The notes under the pieces are model-generated. The model had not been told where the DNA came from and ran no database searches. It saw nothing but the letters and a program-made list of their open reading frames with translations. The position numbers and the translations under genes were made by a program. A DNA stretch of 64,000 nt, from assembly GCF_008271805.1 (NCBI RefSeq), contig NZ_VSRY01000173.1:224429-288428 (forward strand). The letters are read 5' to 3'. How positions within the stretch are numbered: the first letter of the stretch is position 1; each line of letters starts with the position of its first letter. The stretch is from Streptomyces sp. TRM49041 (GTDB lineage: Bacteria; Actinomycetota; Actinomycetes; Streptomycetales; Streptomycetaceae). Shown in pieces: positions 59,486 to 64,000 of the stretch.

Positions 59486-60589
59486 GTGTACGACATCCAG
59501 TTGAAGGAACTCGCCGACCGGACCGTGCTGGTCACCGGCGGAGCCGGGCTGATCGGCAGCCGTATCGCCGCCTGCCTGCGCAAGGCGGGAGCCCGGCCGA
59601 TCCTGCTGTGCACGATGGACGCCTACCCCCGCAACACCTACCGCGACCTGTTCGGGATCGACCCCACCGACCCGGATGTCATCGTCGGCAACATCCAGAA
59701 TCCGGATGTGATCAGGAAGGCGGTGGCCGAATCCGACTACGTGATCCACGCCGCCGCCCTTGCCGATGTCGCCGCCTGCACCCGCAAGCCCATGGCGGCG
59801 ATCCGCACCAACATCACCGGCACCCAGGTACTGCTGGACGCGGTGGCCGCCTGCGAGCGGACCCGCCGGCTCGTCTTCGTCTCCTCCGCCAGCGTCTACG
59901 GCAACGGTAACCCGGAAGACCCGCCGCGCCCGTGCGAGGAGTACCGGACCGTGCGCCAGCTGCTGGAGGCCGTCTACGGTCGGGTGCCGCCGCGGTTCTA
60001 CGAGCACACGCAACTGCGGCCGATGTCCGTCTATGCCAACACCAAGGCGTGGGGCGAGACACAGACCGCTCTCACGCTGGGTGCCGTGGGCACCTCGTAC
60101 ACGGTCGTGCGGTATTTCTCCGTCTACGGAGAGCCGCAGGTCATCAAAGAGAACAGCCATTCGTGGGTGGTCGCATGGTTCGCCACCCGCGCCGCCCTGG
60201 GGCTGCCCCTGCACCTCAACGGCGGCGGCCACCAGATTCGGGACCTGGCCCACGTCGAGGACATCGCCGCCGCCACCGTGCGGGCCCTTATCGCCCCGCG
60301 AGCCCACAACGAGACGATCAACATCGGCACCGGCATCCCCACCAGCATCCGCACCGTGGCCGAGCTGGTCGCCGAGCAGTACCCGGGCACCCGGTTCGTG
60401 GAGACGCCGATGCCCCCCGGTGACCCGCTCGGCGGCTACGCGTCCACACACCGTTTGGAAGCGGTACTCGGCTGGCGGCCGACCATCACCGTCAAGGACG
60501 GGGTGGCCCGCTACGCGGACTGGCTGGGCAAGACCCCCGAGGCCATCCCCACATGGCTGCGGACCCGGTCCAAGGCCACGACCGCCTGA
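59486..60589 (+). CDS. NAD-dependent nucleotide-sugar epimerase/dehydratase (extended SDR)
   Basis: 367 residues from a GTG. Cofactor site VLVTGGAGLIGSRIAACLRK, then YVIHAAALADVAAC, LVFVSSASVYGNG and the active-site Y-x-x-x-K in VYANTKAWGETQ. GYASTHRLEAVLGWRPTITV ends the fold. It probably converts a UDP- or dTDP-sugar for use by the glycosyltransferase next door. Ends exactly where the GT2 gene ends on the other strand. Confidence 0.92.
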   Translation: MYDIQLKELADRTVLVTGGAGLIGSRIAACLRKAGARPILLCTMDAYPRNTYRDLFGIDPTDPDVIVGNIQNPDVIRKAVAESDYVIHAAALADVAACTRKPMAAIRTNITGTQVLLDAVAACERTRRLVFVSSASVYGNGNPEDPPRPCEEYRTVRQLLEAVYGRVPPRFYEHTQLRPMSVYANTKAWGETQTALTLGAVGTSYTVVRYFSVYGEPQVIKENSHSWVVAWFATRAALGLPLHLNGGGHQIRDLAHVEDIAAATVRALIAPRAHNETINIGTGIPTSIRTVAELVAEQYPGTRFVETPMPPGDPLGGYASTHRLEAVLGWRPTITVKDGVARYADWLGKTPEAIPTWLRTRSKATTA

Positions 60590-61465
60590 TCAGATGACCG
60601 GCGGCCGCCCCAGGCGGGCCATCCGCCACACCGTGGACCACCGGATCGGCCGACGAGGCGGGCACGGGGTGCGAAGGCCCTCGGCGAACCCGCCGAACCA
60701 GGCCCTCAGCCCCGCCGCCGACCGTGTGCGGGCCACGGTCATCACAGTCCAGACACCCAGGTAGACGGGAACGAGGAGGGCGGGAAGGTGCCGCTTGGCA
60801 AGCCAGACCCGATTACGGGCGACCATGCGGTGGAAGACCGCGTGCCGGGTCGGCGACGTCCACGGATGCTGGAGCACCAGCTCCGGCTCGTAGAGCACCT
60901 TCCATCCCGCGTCCAGGGCACGCCAAGCCAGGTCGGTCTCCTCGTGCGCGTAGAAGAACGGCTCGGGCCAGTCACCGATCTGGTCCAGCATCCGCATGGA
61001 CAGCCCGTGCCCGCCGCCGAGAAACGTGGTCACCAGCCCGCCGCGCATCGGATCCGCCGCGCGCAGCCGTGGAACGTGACGGCGCTGGGTACGGCCTTGC
61101 TCGTCGGCGATGCGGAAACCGACGACGCCGAGCCGCTCGTCCGCCGCGTACAACTGAGCAAGCCGGGAGAAGACGTCCGGGCTGATCAGCAGACCGTCAT
61201 CGTCCAGGTCCACCACCACATCGACATCGCCGAACTCCCGCAGTCGGGCCAGTGCGACGTTCCTGCCGCCCGCCACCCCCAGGTTCTCCGGCAGTTCGAC
61301 ACCGGTCACCCCCTCCGGCAGGGGCGGCAGCGGCGAACCGTTGCCGACGACCACCACCCGCGCCGCAGGCGTTTCCTGCCCGGCGACCGATGCCAGGAGG
61401 CCGGCCAGCTCGGTGGGCCGCGTGCCCATGGTCAAGACGGCGACGCCAACGCGCGGGTGACGCAC
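60590..61465 (-). CDS. Family 2 glycosyltransferase
   Basis: 291 residues from a GTG after GGAGGG. GVAVLTMGTRPTELAGLLAS, LPENLGVAGGRNVALARLRE, metal-binding DxD in VVVDLDDDGLL and the acceptor region FLGGGHGLSMRMLDQIG plus FFYAHEETDLAWRALDAGWK (ED base) are GT2 hallmarks. It transfers a sugar from an NDP donor. Convergent with the epimerase, divergent from the hexapeptide acyltransferase. Confidence 0.9.
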   Translation of the reverse strand: MRHPRVGVAVLTMGTRPTELAGLLASVAGQETPAARVVVVGNGSPLPPLPEGVTGVELPENLGVAGGRNVALARLREFGDVDVVVDLDDDGLLISPDVFSRLAQLYAADERLGVVGFRIADEQGRTQRRHVPRLRAADPMRGGLVTTFLGGGHGLSMRMLDQIGDWPEPFFYAHEETDLAWRALDAGWKVLYEPELVLQHPWTSPTRHAVFHRMVARNRVWLAKRHLPALLVPVYLGVWTVMTVARTRSAAGLRAWFGGFAEGLRTPCPPRRPIRWSTVWRMARLGRPPVI

Positions 61466-61552
61466 AGAACACCCTCCGTTCCTCGGGGTCGGTGCCGTTG
61501 ATGCTAGCCGCCCAGAGAAACGGCCACCGACCACACCACCGGAAGGCCACCG

Positions 61553-62362
61553 ATGCCCACCATCCGCCTTGGCGACTACCTCACCGTTTCCACCAGCGGA
61601 ATGCTGGAAGGCACTCCGTACCAGCATTTGGAGAAGACCGAGCTGGCCGACTTGCTCGCGCTGTGGGAGGACTGGCACCGCCAGGCCCTCGTCCGGCTCG
61701 CGCACCGCATCCACCCCACCGCGCAGATCCACCCGACTGCAATCATCGGGGACGACGTCATCATCGGCCCCCACGTACGCGTATGGGAGTTCTCCACGGT
61801 CCGCGCCGGCTCCGTGCTGTGCTCGGACGTCTCGGTCGGTTTCAACTGCGAGGTCACCCGCTCCTTCGTTGGCGAGCGGGCTATCCTTGGCCACCGCATA
61901 GGTGTCAACCGCACCGTCGTCGGTGCCGACGCCCACCTGTCCGCCAACCTGACCGTCGCGGCCATCAGCATGTGGAGCCCCCACATGAGCAACCCCGAAC
62001 GGGAGATCATCCTGCGTACCCCCGGCGGCCTCTACCGCTGCGGCACAGCGCAGTTCGGCGCACTGATCGGCGACCGGGTCCAGACAGGCAACAGCATCAG
62101 CCTCGGCCCCGGCCTCGTGCTCGGCCGCGACTGCCGGATCGCCAGCGGCGTCACCCTCGCCGCACGCACCATCCCCGACCACAGTGTCATCACCGCCCCT
62201 CACACTTCTGACGTCCACGTCCGGCAGCGACCCGCACATCGCGGGATCCTCCAATACGGCGACGGATCACCGGCGGAGGTCGACGCCGAGGTCACCGCCG
62301 AAGCTCTCCGGCTCGCTCAGCACCCTGGTGTTTCACCCGAACCCACGAATGCACAGACCTGA
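61553..62362 (+). CDS. Left-handed beta-helix (hexapeptide) acyltransferase
   Basis: 269 residues. Hexapeptide rungs IHPTAQIHPTAIIGDDVIIG, PHVRVWEFSTVRAGSVL, VGFNCEVTRSFVGERAILG and IGDRVQTGNSISLGPGLVLG form the left-handed beta-helix. The catalytic His region is GERAILGHRIGVNRTVVG. Such enzymes acetylate sugars or sugar nucleotides. With the epimerase and GT2 it could decorate one glycan or small molecule. Confidence 0.88.
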   Translation: MPTIRLGDYLTVSTSGMLEGTPYQHLEKTELADLLALWEDWHRQALVRLAHRIHPTAQIHPTAIIGDDVIIGPHVRVWEFSTVRAGSVLCSDVSVGFNCEVTRSFVGERAILGHRIGVNRTVVGADAHLSANLTVAAISMWSPHMSNPEREIILRTPGGLYRCGTAQFGALIGDRVQTGNSISLGPGLVLGRDCRIASGVTLAARTIPDHSVITAPHTSDVHVRQRPAHRGILQYGDGSPAEVDAEVTAEALRLAQHPGVSPEPTNAQT

Positions 62363-62535
62363 AGCACATCGTTGGACCCGGGTGCGCGCTGAATAGTCCT
62401 CGGCTTCACTGAGCGCGTGGGGATCTCAGCCCTGCTCTTGTACGGATGGTGCCGCCCGACACACAGCTGCGCGCGTAGTCGGAGTGGCGCCAAGTCAGGG
62501 TGAGCCCTCCGAAGGCCGTCCCCTACGCGCAGGGC

Positions 62536-63582
62536 TCACGCCGAGGCCCGGCGGACCAGTTCCGTCGGTGTGATGACCGAGCCCGGGGTGGCCGCCGCCT
62601 CGGGCTCGCCGTGCTGGTTGAGGGTGCGCATCAGCAGACGGACCATCAGGCGGCCCATGCCCTCGATGTCCTGGCGGACCGTCGTCAGGGGCGGGTCCGT
62701 GGCCTCGGCGACCGACGCCATGTCGTCGAAGCCGACGAGCGCCACGTCCTCGGGCACGCGTAGCCCGCGCTCGCGGAGTACGCGCAGGGCGCCCGACGCC
62801 ATCAGGTCGTTGGCCGCGAAGACAGCGTCCAGGCCCGGGCGCCGTTCCAGCAGTTCGGCCATGGCGTGGGCGCCGCTCTCCTCGGTGAAGTCGCCCTGCG
62901 CCACCAGGCCCGGGTCGGCGTCGAGCATCACGTCGCGGTAGCCGTCCAGCCGGTCCATCGACGACGTCTGGTCGCGCGGCCCCGCGATGTGCGCGATCCG
63001 CTCGCGGCCCCGCGCCAGCAGGTACCGCACGGCCTCCCGCGCGCCGCCCCGGTTGTCGGCGTCCACGTACGGCACCGCCAGTTCCCCGCTCGCGCCCGGC
63101 CAGCCCGGGCGGCCGCCGAACACGGTCGGCACCTGCACGCGGCGGACGATCGACGGCAACTCGTCGTCGTTGTGGACCGAGAAGGCGAGGGCGCCGTCGA
63201 CGTGGCCGCCGCCCAGGTAACGGGCGATCCGCTCGTAGTCGCCGGCGCCCTCCACCCACAGCAGCACCAGCTGCGAGTCGTGCGCGGTCAGCTCGCGGCT
63301 GATACCGCGCACCTGCTGCTCGAAGAACGGGTCCGAGAAGATCCGGAACTCCGGCTCGGCGATGATCACGGCCACCGCGCCGTTGCGCCGGGTCACCAGG
63401 GTGCGCGCCGCGTGGTTCGGGACGTAGCCGAGCTCCTCGACGGCCCGCCGCACCCGCTCCACCAGAGGCTGGCGCACCCCCTCCCCGCCGTTGACGACGC
63501 GGGAGACCGTCGCCCGGGAGACCCCGGCGCGGGCCGCGACGGCTTCGAGGGTGGGACGGGCCCCAGGGGTCGGATCGGGCAA
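62536..63582 (-). CDS. LacI-family transcriptional regulator (regulator of ABC/beta-glucosidase regulon)
   Basis: 348 residues from a TTG with GAGGAG upstream; a GTG at 63660 would lie inside the operator. The LacI headpiece is RPTLEAVAARAGVSRATVSR, VVNGGEGV, then VERVRRAVEELGYVPNHAAR. The sugar-binding core follows: VIIAEPEFRIFSDPFFEQQV, DAVFAANDLMASGALRVLRE, LVGFDDMASVAEATDPPLTT. The operator in front of it is identical to those before the ABC operon. Confidence 0.92.
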   Translation of the reverse strand: MPDPTPGARPTLEAVAARAGVSRATVSRVVNGGEGVRQPLVERVRRAVEELGYVPNHAARTLVTRRNGAVAVIIAEPEFRIFSDPFFEQQVRGISRELTAHDSQLVLLWVEGAGDYERIARYLGGGHVDGALAFSVHNDDELPSIVRRVQVPTVFGGRPGWPGASGELAVPYVDADNRGGAREAVRYLLARGRERIAHIAGPRDQTSSMDRLDGYRDVMLDADPGLVAQGDFTEESGAHAMAELLERRPGLDAVFAANDLMASGALRVLRERGLRVPEDVALVGFDDMASVAEATDPPLTTVRQDIEGMGRLMVRLLMRTLNQHGEPEAAATPGSVITPTELVRRASA

Positions 63583-63646
63583 GGCGAGCTCCTCGGGCGG
63601 TGCGGCGGGGCGTACGCCAGTCAGAATATCCGGTCTTCGAGGGAGA

Positions 63647-63658
63647 GAGAGCGCTCTC
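63647..63658. promoter_or_regulatory. LacI-type operator GAGAGCGCTCTC (copy 3, autoregulatory)
   Basis: Perfect palindrome 65-76 bases upstream of the LacI TTG start, identical to the two copies near the ABC transporter (55677 and 55829). On the minus strand a TATTCT-like -10 lies downstream of it (near 63628), so the site would cover the upstream promoter region. Confidence 0.8.
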
Positions 63659-63780
63659 ACTCTTGTTGCTCGTCTCGCTCCTCCCGTCCTCCTGCCCCGG
63701 CCTCCCCGCGCCCCCCTGGCCGCCCCGCGCCCCCCTGGCCGCCCGGCTCGGCCCCGGCCGCCCCGACGCGCGTCAGCTCA

Positions 63781-64000
63781 TCAGTGGTCCCGGCCCGTCC
63801 CGTCTCCGCTGTCGTGGACGCTGTTGGTCTCGGCGATCTTCCGCCACGACTTCGGCGGCGCCACGCCCCCGCCGCCGGCCACCGACGGGCGGGTGATCCT
63901 CGACGCCCCGGCGGACGACATGCCCGGCTTCGACGGCTGGTACAGCCAGGTGTCGAAGAGCGTGCCGAGCCGCTCGCCGGAGATCCGCTCCGCGTACGAG
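63781..64000 (-). CDS. C-terminal end of M1-family aminopeptidase (partial)
   Basis: The last 72 residues of a protein entering from the right edge: SYAERISGERLGTLFDTWLY, QPSKPGM, then a Gly/Ser-rich tail to a TGA at 63783. The pattern (GxxLxxxFxxWLYxPxxP) is the end of Streptomyces M1 zinc metallopeptidases. The catalytic part lies outside the window. The stretch 63583-63780 holds the LacI promoter region and no other gene. Confidence 0.7.
   Translation of the reverse strand, partial: SYAERISGERLGTLFDTWLYQPSKPGMSSAGASRITRPSVAGGGGVAPPKSWRKIAETNSVHDSGDGTGRDH

Noticed and set aside
1..64000. CRISPR arrays, tRNA genes, insertion sequences or an integrase
   Set aside because: I saw no regularly spaced repeats, no clover-leaf with T-loop consensus, and no transposase or recombinase motif. 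The only tandem repeats are coding (5780-5841 and 25259-25636) or the 14-bp duplication.

Overview
High-GC actinobacterial chromosome, almost certainly Streptomyces. The genus call rests on the SARP/AfsR-type regulator, the XRE + DUF397 pair, the SCO-type DUF574 methyltransferase, the WhiB-like and SsgA-like sporulation proteins, spore-pigment-type tailoring genes, strong C/G bias at third codon positions and frequent GTG starts. No rRNA, tRNA, CRISPR array, integrase or transposase was seen.

Layout. 1-1.2 kb: start of a second (alternative) Nuo-type complex I operon, leaving the window on the left. 1.2-7.8 kb: a relic, then two divergent STAND/NB-ARC proteins (a SARP-family regulator with a small secreted peptide behind it, and a TPR-STAND protein). 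7.6-12.5 kb: a glycerophosphotransferase-like protein, an HlyD-type secretion adaptor with a deviant end, an ATP-grasp protein, and remnants of AraC and LacI regulators. 12.5-15.1 kb: homocysteine methyltransferase, then a GH43 relic followed by a rhamnogalacturonan acetylesterase. 15.3-18.5 kb: anti-sigma-like ATPase, XRE/DUF397 pair, DUF574 methyltransferase. 18.8-23 kb: hydroxylase, ABM/SchA-CurD protein and methyltransferase of aromatic polyketide type, but with no polyketide synthase. 23-25.8 kb: beta-helix secreted protein, class F sortase and a repeat-bearing probable sortase substrate. 26.3-41.5 kb: ordinary Streptomyces genes (GH4, Tat-exported amine-oxidase-like flavoprotein, NHEJ ligase and polymerase, VOC proteins, WhiB-like protein, acyl-ACP desaturase, ABC-F, SsgA-like protein, endonuclease V, saccharopine-dehydrogenase-like enzyme). 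41.6-48.2 kb: a four-gene fatty-acid/acyl-CoA degradation operon (CoA transferase, acyl-CoA dehydrogenase, thiolase, FadB) with a convergent MerR regulator that shares motifs with the operon promoter. 48.7-55.7 kb: sphingomyelinase, MpaB-type oxygenase, and an ABC sugar importer with a GH1 beta-glucosidase. 55.9-62.4 kb: a visibly less GC-rich island with an XRE-TPR regulator, epimerase, GT2 and hexapeptide acyltransferase. 62.5-64 kb: a LacI regulator and the end of an M1 aminopeptidase.

How it works together. The LacI gene and the ABC/beta-glucosidase operon carry the same perfect palindrome (GAGAGCGCTCTC) in their upstream regions. They probably form one regulon that the 6.5-kb island now separates. 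The window also carries an unusual number of decayed genes (about eight recognisable fragments), which points to repeated insertion and loss. The most promising candidates for something new are the divergent SARP/STAND pair with its small secreted peptide, the polyketide-tailoring trio without a synthase, the sortase with its 42-residue-repeat partner, and the XRE-epimerase-GT2-acyltransferase island.
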